Source of the DNA: Lysobacterales bacterium
GTDB lineage: Bacteria > Pseudomonadota > Gammaproteobacteria > Xanthomonadales > Rhodanobacteraceae
Direction: 5' to 3'
Length of the DNA stretch: 64,000 nucleotides
Assembly: GCA_016707485.1 (NCBI GenBank)
Contig: JADJHN010000002.1
Coordinates: forward strand, 992,001-1,056,000
In this document: piece by piece, positions 27,697 to 37,828 of the stretch
Numbering within the stretch: position 1 is the first letter of the stretch
Layout: every line of letters begins with the position of its first letter
The notes under the pieces: model-generated
The model's database searches: none
The model's input: only the letters and a program-made list of their open reading frames with translations
Told to the model about the DNA's origin: nothing
Program-made: the position numbers and the translations under genes

Positions 27697-29037
27697 TCAA
27701 AACGACAACCACGCAGCAATGGCAACTGCACCGCCTACAACGAGTCTGGCGAGTTTCGTTGCATCTGTTTCCTGCTCCTTCAGGTCACTGGTCGCGGACT
27801 TAGGTTTGCCGGGTGAGCGTGCTTTATGCGGCGATGCTTTGGATTTAGCGCGTGATGCCTCGATTCCCTCACTTGCTGCGTTTGCCCCCGAAATTCCTTG
27901 GTGAACCTCCATTGGAGCGGGAAACGGAAGATCGTGGTAAGCGGCTGGCTGGACGATTGAATCCACGCCGAGGTGATAGGCCAGTCCGGCACTCGCGCCT
28001 CGTGTCGCCCCACTCACCAAGGACTGGCTCCGATCGTGTATAGAGTCCCAGAGCGGATCATGGTCAGGCGGCAAGTGTTTATGTGCGATGGTCACCAGAT
28101 CAACAAGAGCGTAGAGGCTTGTCTCAATGAGAGTGCCGGCGATGATCGAGTGAGAAAATAGCGATCGATGGCCACCAATTCCAAATAGCTGGATGTCCAG
28201 GTCGGGTACTCCACCATCGCCGTCAAGCCCGCCGCCAACCACGAAAAACGCGAGTGCTGATACCAGAAGCTCCGGGGCAATGTCGGCGGGCCTCGTGCGA
28301 AGTTCGTTCACCACTCCTTTCAATGCATGGCCTGCCTTTTCAAATGTCTCAGCGCCCGCTGCCGCTCCGGCCAGGCTCTTCTTCTTGATGTGCGCTTGGC
28401 CTTGTCCTTTCCAGACAGCTTTTGTGAAGTCAATGACAAGTTCGCCAGTCTTTTCAAGCACAAAAATACTGAGGTCAACGACGTTCCCAATGCGCCTGGT
28501 AAAAGAAATTCCAAGACGCTTCACGATGTTGCCGGTCCAGCTTACTGCGATGTCCGGGGGAAGTTGCTGGTATGCGTTCCGAAGCTCCAGGACCATCTGG
28601 TCCAGCCTCTGACGTTCGAAGACTTTTCTTGGCGTGATATTCGAGCTGGCAGTCTGGGCCTTTACGCCAGAAGGGCGAATCACAATCGCCTGAACTATTT
28701 GAGGTGGTGAACTCGATCTCGGCGCAATGGCTGGGCGACTCTTTCCCGCGCGCGCATTTGCGCCCGTAGATTGCTTGGATGTCGCAGCGGACGGCGAAGC
28801 TTTTGGTGGCGGAAATTCGGAGTCAAATCCAGTGGATGAGTCCAGGAGCGCCAGATAGTCAGGTGTAGCCAGCAATGTAAACTCTGGATTTGCGCACTTG
28901 ATCGAGAGGCCTTTCGATCCAAACTTCTTTGTCAATTCTTGGTATCGGACCTTCGCGGTCGCAAATTCGAAATATTTCTCGAATCCTACCAGCACTGGCT
29001 TGGTGATGGATTTTCGCGCTGTCGTTTGTTGCCCCAT
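27697..29037 (-). CDS. Membrane-tailed protein with YdjM-like HRSLFSHS motif
   Basis: About 446 residues; ATG at 29037 is preferred because GGGGGCGG precedes it (an ATG at 29085 lies in frame). Order: an N-terminal KYFEFATAKVRYQELTKKFG segment, a low-complexity Ser/Pro/Ala linker, a helical middle part, then VPDLDIQLFGIGGHRSLFSHS (about residue 300), which resembles the PDxD/H-x-SHS metal site of YdjM-type membrane hydrolases. A lysine-rich tail ends in one C-terminal transmembrane helix (LVVGGAVAIAAWLSF). Divergent from brxA; possibly a BREX-associated accessory, but the family is not known to me. Confidence 0.6.
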   Translation of the reverse strand: MGQQTTARKSITKPVLVGFEKYFEFATAKVRYQELTKKFGSKGLSIKCANPEFTLLATPDYLALLDSSTGFDSEFPPPKASPSAATSKQSTGANARAGKSRPAIAPRSSSPPQIVQAIVIRPSGVKAQTASSNITPRKVFERQRLDQMVLELRNAYQQLPPDIAVSWTGNIVKRLGISFTRRIGNVVDLSIFVLEKTGELVIDFTKAVWKGQGQAHIKKKSLAGAAAGAETFEKAGHALKGVVNELRTRPADIAPELLVSALAFFVVGGGLDGDGGVPDLDIQLFGIGGHRSLFSHSIIAGTLIETSLYALVDLVTIAHKHLPPDHDPLWDSIHDRSQSLVSGATRGASAGLAYHLGVDSIVQPAAYHDLPFPAPMEVHQGISGANAASEGIEASRAKSKASPHKARSPGKPKSATSDLKEQETDATKLARLVVGGAVAIAAWLSF

Positions 29038-29200
29038 GGCCGCCCCCTGATTGCTGCCAAGAATGGATAGCAACTCAATCGGCATGCCTAGTCAATAGGC
29101 TCCTGCTTTGTCTGGCAGAAGCGATTTGGCCAAATAATTGCAAGACAACAAGTTGACTGGCCGAAAAGACAACACCACGACGGAAGATCGAGGGTGAGTT

Positions 29201-29229
29201 ACTCTCTCGATGCTGCTGATATAGAGAGT
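29201..29229. promoter_or_regulatory. Inverted repeat in the BREX divergent promoter
   Basis: ACTCTCT and AGAGAGT, 7-bp arms 15 nt apart, between the divergent genes at 29037 and 29344. It is weaker than the CGACA palindromes and unrelated to them; a regulator site or chance. Confidence 0.28.
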
Positions 29230-29343
29230 TTCTCGCCATGAAAGCGGGACTTCACGGCGCGGATGTCCAGGGGGCATTGGTCAAACAGATGCAGCTATGG
29301 CTTGCCCATTGATTTTGAAGAGTCGATACGAGTAAGAAGCTAA

Positions 29344-30168
29344 ATGACTGACCCAAAGCGGGATCTGCTGACTAGAACCTACGATTTCCCAGTTGCCTCT
29401 CCCGGTTTGGAAGCATTCGGGTTGAAATTTTCCGCTGGTGGCGCTCACATCAGTCGAACCATGATGCTGGCCGAACTCGAGGCGGTTTTGCTTGATGTTC
29501 CCTTCGGATCGTCCACTGACGACTACCGGGACGCCATACTCGACGCGAACGTTCTTTCAAAGACCACGGATAGCACTCGACAGAAGTCGTTAAGGCACTT
29601 GCGCGAGCTGTATGCCCTTGACGAAGCAACCCCATTATTCGGACTTCTGCGGACGCTCCACAAACATGACGCTGCAAGCCTTCCGCAGCTTGCGCTGATG
29701 GTTGCATGGGCGCGTGATCCGCTACTTCGCGCAACAACACCCCCGATCCAGGAAGCGCCTGAGGGGGCGCGGGTTGAGACGGCTAGTTTGGCATTGGCGC
29801 TGGATGCATCCTTCCCGGATCGGTATTCGGAGCTCAACCGGAACAAGATCGCGCGCAATGCAGCATCCTCCTGGACGCAAGCAGGCTATCTCGAAGGTAG
29901 AGTGAAAAAAGAGCGCCGGCGGATCAGGCCAGTCGCTGCCGCCGTCACCATGGCACTCTTTCTCGGAGACATCGCCGGTTACCATGGCGAGGCCGTCTTC
30001 TCGAATCCCTGGTGCCGCCTCCTGGACCTGACGCGTGATCGTGCCAAATCGATGGGTCAAGAGGCTCATCGGGCTGGACTTCTCAACTTGCGTGCGATCG
30101 GTGAGGTCGTTGAAATCAACTTCCCGATGCTTGCCAAATTCCAGAGTGGCCTGAATGAGCGCGATTGA
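29344..30168 (+). CDS. brxA: BrxA, BREX protein (DUF1819)
   Basis: A 274-residue BrxA homologue: FSAGGAHISRTMMLAEL near residue 30 and a helix-rich body typical of DUF1819, which is a small DNA-binding helical protein in known BREX systems. First gene of the operon, preceded by an AAGAAG ribosome site; it overlaps brxB by 14 bp. BREX blocks phage replication and methylates host DNA at a specific motif. Confidence 0.88.
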   Translation: MTDPKRDLLTRTYDFPVASPGLEAFGLKFSAGGAHISRTMMLAELEAVLLDVPFGSSTDDYRDAILDANVLSKTTDSTRQKSLRHLRELYALDEATPLFGLLRTLHKHDAASLPQLALMVAWARDPLLRATTPPIQEAPEGARVETASLALALDASFPDRYSELNRNKIARNAASSWTQAGYLEGRVKKERRRIRPVAAAVTMALFLGDIAGYHGEAVFSNPWCRLLDLTRDRAKSMGQEAHRAGLLNLRAIGEVVEINFPMLAKFQSGLNERD

Positions 30169-30712
30169 TCGACTTCTAACCAATTACGCCCGACAGGTGC
30201 GCTTGCCCTGGTCCACGAACACCTCGGGAAAGCAGCGAATTTGGTTTGCTGTATATCCACCGGCTGAAGAGCGACGAGTTCGGGCGCACTTGCCTAAATT
30301 TGAGGCGGAAACACTGGCCGCGAATCACGGCTGGTCGATCGTTGATCTTACTGACTTGCTCCCGGAGTGGATCGCGGGTCACGAATACCGTGAGGGGATT
30401 TTCGCGGAGCCCGAACACTTCAGCGCAAACGCCGAATTGGAAGACCTCGCCGTCTATCGAGTTCGTCATGCCTGTCAAGCTGAGGATGTCGATGCCTCCA
30501 GTGTCGTAACCATCATCGGGCTTGCCACACTGTTTGATTTCATCCGGGTATCTAGCTTGATCGAACGAATTGAAGACAGCGTCCGAGGTCGGTTGCTGGT
30601 GCTCTTTCCCGGCGAATATGCGGGAAATGTCTATCGCTTCATGGACGCTCGTGACGGCTTCAACTACATGGCCGTCCCCATCACTTCTGTAGAGAGTTTT
30701 ATCAGCCCATGA
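30155..30712 (+). CDS. brxB: BrxB, BREX protein (DUF1788)
   Basis: A 185-residue BrxB homologue. Diagnostic stretches are IWFAVYPPAEERRVRAHLP near the start, GWSIVDLTDLLPEW and the LLVLFPGEYAGNVYRFMDARDG strand-loop near the C-terminus. Its biochemical role is unknown but it is required in known type 1 systems. It overlaps brxA by 14 bp and brxC by 4 bp (ATGA). Confidence 0.9.
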   Translation: MSAIDRLLTNYARQVRLPWSTNTSGKQRIWFAVYPPAEERRVRAHLPKFEAETLAANHGWSIVDLTDLLPEWIAGHEYREGIFAEPEHFSANAELEDLAVYRVRHACQAEDVDASSVVTIIGLATLFDFIRVSSLIERIEDSVRGRLLVLFPGEYAGNVYRFMDARDGFNYMAVPITSVESFISP

Positions 30713-33700
30713 CAAATCGTGAACTTTATTTTCGTGATCCTACGACGATTGAGCTGCTCAACAATGGCGTCTCGAAGGTTTCGGAGATTGGGCATGATGA
30801 AACGCAGATCAGGACGCTCCGGTTCGAGCTACAAAACTTCGTCTGTGAAGGTGAATACGCGCGCGGCATGTCGCGGATTCTTAGTGCCTATTTGAGCGGG
30901 CTCGGTCAAAAGGAACAGAAGGCCGTATGGGTCAGTGGCTTCTTCGGTAGCGGCAAGTCCCATCTGGTCAAGGTGCTTCGCTACCTCTGGGAGGACTACC
31001 ACTTTGCCGATGGCGCGACGGCGCGTTCGCTGGTAACTCTACCATCGGAAATCTCAGATCTGTTGACGGAGCTGACGACGCGAAGCACGCCACTCGGCGG
31101 GTTGCGGGCAGCTGCCGGAACGCTGGGTGCTGGCTCCATGGACAACGTCCGTCTCGCATTCATTCAACTGATATTGCGTGCTGCCGGGTTGCCAGAGAAC
31201 CTTGCGCACGCCAATTTTATGCTGTGGCTTCGATCATCTGGTCTGGAAGCCAAAGTGGAAGCAGCACTCACGCAGAAAAGCCGCCAGCTAGCGACTGAAG
31301 TCCGCAGCCTCAAGCTTTCTGTTCCATTGGCCGATGCTCTCCTGCAGGCTGAGCCGAAATACGGCACCACAGCCAATGCTCAGGAAGCAATCCGGGATCA
31401 GTTCAAGGATAACAATTCTCCTACTATCGACGATGCGCTCGAAGTGCTGAAGCAGATTTTCGGCACGGACGGCAAGCTCCCCTGCACGCTGCTCGTAGTC
31501 GACGAGATTCAGCAGTTCATCGGCGAGAAGGTCCTGCGGGCAAACGACGTCCAGGAAATCGCTGAGCATTGCTGCACAGATCTCGGCAGTAGGCTTCTTT
31601 TCGTTGGCACGGGCCAGTCAGCATTGAACAACACGCCCGGCCTGCAGCGGTTGCAGGCGCGCTTTACGGTGCCTGTTCAACTCAAGGATACCGATGTAGA
31701 GAGTGTCATCCGCAAGACGGTATTGCGGAAAAAGCCGGAGAAGGAAGGCGCCATCTCGGCCGCTATGGATGCCAATCAGGGTGAATTGGCTCGCCATCTG
31801 CAGAATACCCGCCTCGCTGCCAAGCACGAAGACGATGAGTTCTTCGTCGCCGACTATCCCTTGCTACCAACCCGCCGTCGCTTTTGGGAAAGAGTTTTAC
31901 GCAACACTGATCACTCCGGCACCAAGGCGCAGCTTCGCTCCCAACTGCAGATCGTGTTCGAAGCAACGAAACAAAATGCTGCCGCTTCGGTGGGCACCGT
32001 TGTGCCGACAGACTTCATTTACGACCAGATCTCCACTGACCTCCTCAATTCCGGCGAGCTGGAAAAAGAATATGACGAGATCATCCGAAAGCAGCGCGAT
32101 GGCACTTCTGAGGGCGATCTGCGCTCCAGCATCTGTGCGCTAATTTTCCTGATCGGGAAGCTGCCACGAACGCCAGGTGCTGATGACGGCGTGCGTGCCA
32201 ATGCGGAAATGCTGGTCGACCTACTCATTACAGATCTGAAGAACGATCGACCGAAGCTGGAACAGCAAGTCCCCAAGCTGCTCAAGAAGCTGGCCGAAGA
32301 AGGTCACCTGATGGCCGTGGAATCCGAATTTCGACTGCAAACCCGCGAGGGTGTTGTTTGGACGCATGAATTCAACCGCCGCCGCACCGCCGCGCTCAGT
32401 GATGATCAACGCGTCAGTTCCCGCCGTGCGGAACTGCTGCGAGAGGTTGCAAAACAAGCACTGAAACCCGTGTCATGGCAACTGGGGACTTCTTCTGACA
32501 AGCGCAGGCCAATACTGGAGCTGACCTCGAGTCGGCCCACTTCGAGCAGCGAAGATGTCGTGCTTTGGATGCGCGATGGCTGGAATGACGACGAAAAGTC
32601 CGTCCTCGATGATGCTCGCAAAGCCGGTGTTGATAGCGCCATGCTTTTTGGCTACTTGCCGCGACTCCACCACGAAGAATTGAAGCAGTCGATTGCTTCT
32701 CACGTGGCTGCCGAAGAAACGCTGGAGGCGCGTGGTCCGGCCAGTACGCCGGAGTCGGTTGAGGCGCGCAAGGTGATAGAGACACACTTGGCGACTGCCG
32801 AGCACCGTATCCAGCATTTGCTCAGCCAGATAGTCGGTGGTGCCAAGGTCTTTCTTGGCGGCGGACAAGACGCTCACGGTATCGAGCTCGCTGACAAGGT
32901 ACAGGAGTCAGGCAACAGCGCACTGGTTCGGTTGTTTCCGCTTTTCTCCGAGGCCGACCATGCCAATTGGGGGCAGGTGGTTACTCGAGCCCGAAGTGGC
33001 GATGTAGGCGCACTCGCTCAGGTTGGCTACCAAGGCAATCCCACCCAGCATCCGGTTTGTCGTCGAGTTATCGACTTTATCGGTGCGGGCAAGAAGGGCA
33101 AGGAGCTTCGCGATCATTTCAAGGCTGCGCCTTATGGCTGGCCACAAGACGCCATTGATGGCGCCCTATTGGTGATGTTGGTCGCAGGCAATCTGCGTGC
33201 AACGCACAACGGGCAACCGGCTCAGGCCTCCTTGCCCCAGAATCAAGTAGGCGCGGCGAGCTTTTACGTGGACGTTCCACCCCTGGATGTGAAGCAGCGC
33301 CTGGACCTGAAGGCGCTCTTTCAGAAAGTGGGCATCACTACCCAGAGTGGCAAGGAGTCGGAAGCAGGCCTCGAGTTTCTGAAGAAACTGCTCGAGCTAG
33401 CTGAATCCGCCGGCGGTGACGCTCCCCGGCCAGAACGACCCGGCACTCAGAGTGTAAGCGCTTTGCAGATGCTAAGCGGCAATGCCCAACTGCTCAAGAT
33501 TCACGAGCAAAAGGATGACCTCGCCGGGAGGATCAGTGAATGGAAGAAAAGTGCTGATGCCATCACCAAACGCTTGCCTGCATGGGGGCGCTTACAAGAC
33601 TTTCAGCGATTTGCCAAAGGCCTGACGGAAGCCGACGCCTGCGGAGTATCTATCGCGGCCATGATGGATAGTCGCAGCCTGATAGCGGAACCGGATCCAG

Positions 33701-34143
33701 TCCCGGAACTGACCAGGCAACTCACGACGGCGCTGCGAATCGCACTCGGCACATTGCAGGATGAGCTCGCCAGCGCGTTCAAGTCTGGCGACGCCAAGCT
33801 CGCAACCGCGCCAGTCTGGAAGGCGTGTACGGACGAACAGCGCGCCACCATCGCCACGGCTTGCCAACTCGAGCCCCCCTCCAGGGCGGCTATTGGCACC
33901 GACGACGAAATACTGGAAGCATTGCGCGCCAGACCATTGAATGATCGTCGCAACCTACTCGATGCTGTGCCGCAACGATTTGCCCGAGCACTGGAAGAGG
34001 CAAACAAGCTGGCGACACCCGAGGCGGTACGCGTTGTGCTGCCTGGAGCCACTATCAAGAGCAAGGCCGAGCTCGATCAATGGCTGGAAGACGTGCGCAA
34101 GCATGTGGAAGTCAAGCTCAAAGACGGCCCCGTCATTCTATGA
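30709..34143 (+). CDS. brxC: BrxC, BREX P-loop ATPase
   Basis: A 1144-residue ATPase, near the usual 1,200 for the family. The N-terminal region has Walker A VSGFFGSGKSHLVK (about 78-88); LLVVDEIQQFIGEK (about 262) serves as Walker B. The centre and C-terminus are long helical regions without recognised domains. BrxC is essential in known BREX loci and thought to couple ATP hydrolysis to the methylation/exclusion complex. Stop and pglX start overlap (ATGA). Confidence 0.92.
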   Translation: MTNRELYFRDPTTIELLNNGVSKVSEIGHDETQIRTLRFELQNFVCEGEYARGMSRILSAYLSGLGQKEQKAVWVSGFFGSGKSHLVKVLRYLWEDYHFADGATARSLVTLPSEISDLLTELTTRSTPLGGLRAAAGTLGAGSMDNVRLAFIQLILRAAGLPENLAHANFMLWLRSSGLEAKVEAALTQKSRQLATEVRSLKLSVPLADALLQAEPKYGTTANAQEAIRDQFKDNNSPTIDDALEVLKQIFGTDGKLPCTLLVVDEIQQFIGEKVLRANDVQEIAEHCCTDLGSRLLFVGTGQSALNNTPGLQRLQARFTVPVQLKDTDVESVIRKTVLRKKPEKEGAISAAMDANQGELARHLQNTRLAAKHEDDEFFVADYPLLPTRRRFWERVLRNTDHSGTKAQLRSQLQIVFEATKQNAAASVGTVVPTDFIYDQISTDLLNSGELEKEYDEIIRKQRDGTSEGDLRSSICALIFLIGKLPRTPGADDGVRANAEMLVDLLITDLKNDRPKLEQQVPKLLKKLAEEGHLMAVESEFRLQTREGVVWTHEFNRRRTAALSDDQRVSSRRAELLREVAKQALKPVSWQLGTSSDKRRPILELTSSRPTSSSEDVVLWMRDGWNDDEKSVLDDARKAGVDSAMLFGYLPRLHHEELKQSIASHVAAEETLEARGPASTPESVEARKVIETHLATAEHRIQHLLSQIVGGAKVFLGGGQDAHGIELADKVQESGNSALVRLFPLFSEADHANWGQVVTRARSGDVGALAQVGYQGNPTQHPVCRRVIDFIGAGKKGKELRDHFKAAPYGWPQDAIDGALLVMLVAGNLRATHNGQPAQASLPQNQVGAASFYVDVPPLDVKQRLDLKALFQKVGITTQSGKESEAGLEFLKKLLELAESAGGDAPRPERPGTQSVSALQMLSGNAQLLKIHEQKDDLAGRISEWKKSADAITKRLPAWGRLQDFQRFAKGLTEADACGVSIAAMMDSRSLIAEPDPVPELTRQLTTALRIALGTLQDELASAFKSGDAKLATAPVWKACTDEQRATIATACQLEPPSRAAIGTDDEILEALRARPLNDRRNLLDAVPQRFARALEEANKLATPEAVRVVLPGATIKSKAELDQWLEDVRKHVEVKLKDGPVIL

Positions 34144-37100
34144 GCGGCCTACCCACAGCTCTGCGGCGCCAGCTGGAAAACGCCGTAAAGCAAGCGCGCA
34201 GAGTCGCCGAGGCGGGGCTCGCCATGCGCTCGAAGCGCTGGCGGTGCACGAGCCGGACCCCTACCGGCACATGGATGAGGCGCAGCGCGGACTTCGGCGC
34301 AAACTGCGCGCTCAGGCGCGGCAATTGGGCGACGCTGAGAGTCGCAGCAAGCCGGGTGTCTACGAGATAAAACATCTCGCCGAAAAGCTTGCTTACGACC
34401 AGTGGCATCGCATGCTGTTCGCGCGCTACCTGCTGGAGAACAATCTCCTCATCTCTCCCGAGCATCAGGTAGCGGTCTCCTCGCTGGAAGATTGTGAGGA
34501 GCTGGCGCCTTCGGAAGGATTGAAGGATGGCTGGGCAGTAGCTGCGCGATTCGCCGCGAAGGAACTACCCGAGATTTTCCGCGCCGATGACCCGGCGGGC
34601 GCAGTCGAGCTTTCCATCAACGATCGCCAGCCGCTTGTCGCGCTGGTGATCGACTTGCCCGTCGAGGTATTTACCGCCGGCGACAGCCTTGGCTGGTGCT
34701 ATCAATTCTGGCAGGCGGACCAAAAAGAAGCCGTCAACAAATCCGGCAACAAGATCGGTGCAGACGAACTGCCATCTGTCACGCAGCTGTTCACCGAGGA
34801 CTATATGGTGGATTTCTTGTTGGACAACACGCTCGGTGCGTGGCACGCCGGCAAGATTCTGACCGCGGATCCACGGTTGGCGGAAAGCGCATCGAGCGAA
34901 GACGAGCTCCGCGAAGCTGTCGCGCTGTCAGGCTGTCCGTGGAAATATCTCCGCTTCATTCAGAGGCAAGGACGGCAAGTGGACTCCCGCCGCCGGCACG
35001 TTCGACGGCTGGCCGAAGTCGGCCAAGCCCTTGAAGTGCCTCGACCCATGCATGGGCAGCGGGCATTTCGTGGTGGCGATGTTCGAGCGGCTGGTGGCCT
35101 TGCGCCTGGCCGAGGAAAAGCTGGACGAAGCGGCGGCGGTGGCGGCGGTCATCCGCGACAACCTGTTCGGCCTGGAGATAGACCCGCGCTGCACGCAGAT
35201 TGGCGCGTTCAACCTGGCGCTGGCCGCGTGGCGGCGCGTGGGCCACTGCAAGCTGCCGGCGATGAACCTGGCCTGCTCCGGCCTCGCGCCGAACACGCGC
35301 GAAGCCGACTGGCTGGCGATTGCCGGCGACAACCAGAAGCTCCAGCGCGGCATGGAGCGGCTTTACCGATTGTTCCAAAAGGCGGCGGTGCTGGGCAGCC
35401 TCATCAACCCGCGCGCCGGCGAAGGCGATTTGCTGGTGGCCGCGTTCCATGAACTCCAGCCGCTGCTGGAAAAGGCGCTGGCGCAGGAGACCAAGGACGA
35501 CACCGCGCATGAAATGGCCGTGACCGCGCGCGGCCTGGCCAAGGCGGCGGAAATTCTCGCCGGCCAGTTCACGCTCGTCGCCACCAACCCTCCATTTCTC
35601 GGATTGGAACAGCAAGTTGAATTGCTAGAACAATACGTGAAGCAGAACCATTCTGAGGCGAGAAGGGAATTAGCATTGTGCTTCCTCCAGAGATCCTGCG
35701 CATTCCTGCCGCATTCCGGCTGCCTAGCTTTCGTGCTTCCGGGAGAATGGACATTCGTTCGATCCAATCGTAAATTTCGCAAGCATCTCCTAGATACAGC
35801 AAGCATCAAGGTATTGGCCCGCCTTGGCTTGAATGCCTTTGTTTCTAAAATCCGAGTTACTCCCGTTTTGCTGATCTCATCGCCAGCGGATCACACCGAA
35901 CAGAACGTAGCGATGTGTCTGGACGTGAGCGCGCAAACTCTTGAAGGGAAGCCGAGTGCTTTGCTCAGCAGCATAAGCACACTCCTTCCCCAAGAACATT
36001 GGCGCAATGAGACAGACTACCGACTTTTGACCCACGCGGAGCAGCGGTCGGCAACCACTGGAACAGTTCAGATCGAATCAATCGCGGATTCACGGAACGG
36101 ATTGTCTGCTGGCGACGGCGTTAGGTTCGAGTCGAACTTCTGGGAAGTTCCAAGGCTAGGTGATGTATGGGAACCGCTCCAAAGTTCTGCCGCCGTAACA
36201 ATGGAGTACGGAGGTCGTGAGCGAGTCGTGCGATGGGAAAATGAAGAAGGAGAAATGGCTGAGTTAGCGGAGTCTGTTAGACATCTCAACCACTCTGCAC
36301 AGAATTGGCGTCGAGGAAAGCCGCTTTGGGGGCGATCTGGAGTTATCGTCAATCAGATCGCAGCGCACACAACGATCTTCACAGGAGAGAAATACGACGG
36401 AAGTTGTTTTGCAATTGTGCCAAATGACATTAATGACCTAAACGCATTGATTGCATTTGCACTTAAAGGCGGGCTGAAGGCAACGTTGAAGCGAATAAAT
36501 CCTACTTGGAATTTGAAGTCGCCTAAAACGCTTCTCCAATTGACCCTCGACCTGACGCACTGGAAGAAGGTGGCGGCGGAGAAATATCCGCACGGATTGC
36601 CGAAGCCGTTTTCCAGCGACCCGACGCAATGGCTGTTCAACGGCCACCCTGCCGGTGCAGACCAGCCGTTGCACGTGGCCGTGGCGCGGTTGCTCGGCTA
36701 CCAGTGGCCGCGCCAGACCGGTTCCAGTTTCCCCGATTGCCCGGCGCTCGGCCCGGATGGTCTGGAAGCGCTGGCGGACGACGATGGCATCGTGCCTATC
36801 AGTGCCGCCAAAGGCGAAGGACCAGCTGCCGAGCGCCTGCGCGAGCTGCTTGCACATGCTTACGGCAAGGATTGGAGCGCGGCCCGGCAGGAAGAATTGC
36901 TCGCCCGGGTCGACTACGCTGATGCTTCGCTGGAGGACTGGCTGCGCATCGGATTCTTCGAGCAGCATTGCGCGCTCTTCCATCATCGCCCCTTTATCTG
37001 GCAAGTCTGGGATGGGCACAAGAGCGGTTTCAGCGCGTTGGTGAACTATCACAAGCTCACGCACGCCAATCTGGAAAAGCTGACGTTTTCCTATCTGGGC

Positions 37101-37553
37101 AATTGGATTCAGCGCCAGCAAGCAGCCGTGGATGCTGGCGAGGCTGGCAGTGATGCCCGCTTGCAAGCTGCCAGGCAGTTGCAGTCCCGTCTCAAGCTCA
37201 TCCTGGAGGGCGAACCTCCTTTTGATCTCTTCGTTCGCTGGAAGCCGCTTTCCGAACAAGCCATCGGCTGGCACCCCGATATCAACGATGGTGTACGCAT
37301 GAATATCCGACCGTTCCTTGCCCAGGACATTCCGGGTGGCAAGAAGGGCGCCGGCATCCTGCGCTCCAAGCCCAACATCAAGTGGGTCAAGGACCGCGGC
37401 AAGGAGCCTGCGCGCGACAAGAAGGAATTTCCCTGGTTCTGGGGTTGGGATGAGGCCAAGCAGGACTTTGCAGGAGTAGGCAAAGCGCCTGATGGCAATC
37501 GCTGGAATGCGTGTCATTACAGCAATGAGTTCAAACAGAAAATGAAACGATGA
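34140..37553 (+). pseudogene. pglX: pglX, BREX adenine methyltransferase, with two compensating frameshifts
   Basis: Read as one gene of about 1,137 codons it is a complete PglX. The start MSGLPTALRRQLENAVK is in frame 3 and switches to frame 2 near 34214-34217, where a G-run appears one base short. It returns to frame 3 near 34961 (YLRFI, then GKDGKWTPAAGTF), consistent with one extra base there. The methyltransferase centre is intact in the long final frame (35031-37553): DPCMGSGHFVV (SAM motif I) and TNPPFLGLE (catalytic NPPF), followed by target-recognition and C-terminal regions. PglX modifies adenine in host DNA. As written the frame is broken in three; either sequencing errors or true inactivation. 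The segment 35590-36530 is visibly less GC-rich than its flanks. Confidence 0.8.
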
Positions 37554-37828
37554 ACCTGACTCCGCCGACACAGCAGGAGCTGCTGCTTCAGTCTGATCTT
37601 GCGGCGCAAGTGGAGTCAGCGGTGCTGGCTCTGCTTGCGGATGGACGCCAGCCTTCGGCCTGGGAGTTGTTGCATGAGGTGGAGACGAAGGTTGATTTGA
37701 CGTCACGCTGGGATTTGGTGGTGGTCATGGGTCTGATTGCGAAGACGGCGAGCCGAGTAGAACAAATGGCAAAGGAAGTTTTGAAAGCCAGGACTAAGCG
37801 CGGTCCGGCTGCAGGAAAATCAGCATGA
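37550..37828 (+). CDS. Small helical protein between pglX and pglZ
   Basis: A 92-residue, apparently all-helical protein with 4-bp overlaps at both ends (ATGA with pglX and with pglZ), so it is built into the BREX translation chain. Mostly amphipathic helix (LAAQVESAVLALLADG), ending in a basic tail (KARTKRGPAAGK). Standard type 1 BREX operons have no gene here. No family recognised; a scaffold or antitoxin-like modulator is conceivable but unsupported. Confidence 0.7.
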   Translation: MNLTPPTQQELLLQSDLAAQVESAVLALLADGRQPSAWELLHEVETKVDLTSRWDLVVVMGLIAKTASRVEQMAKEVLKARTKRGPAAGKSA

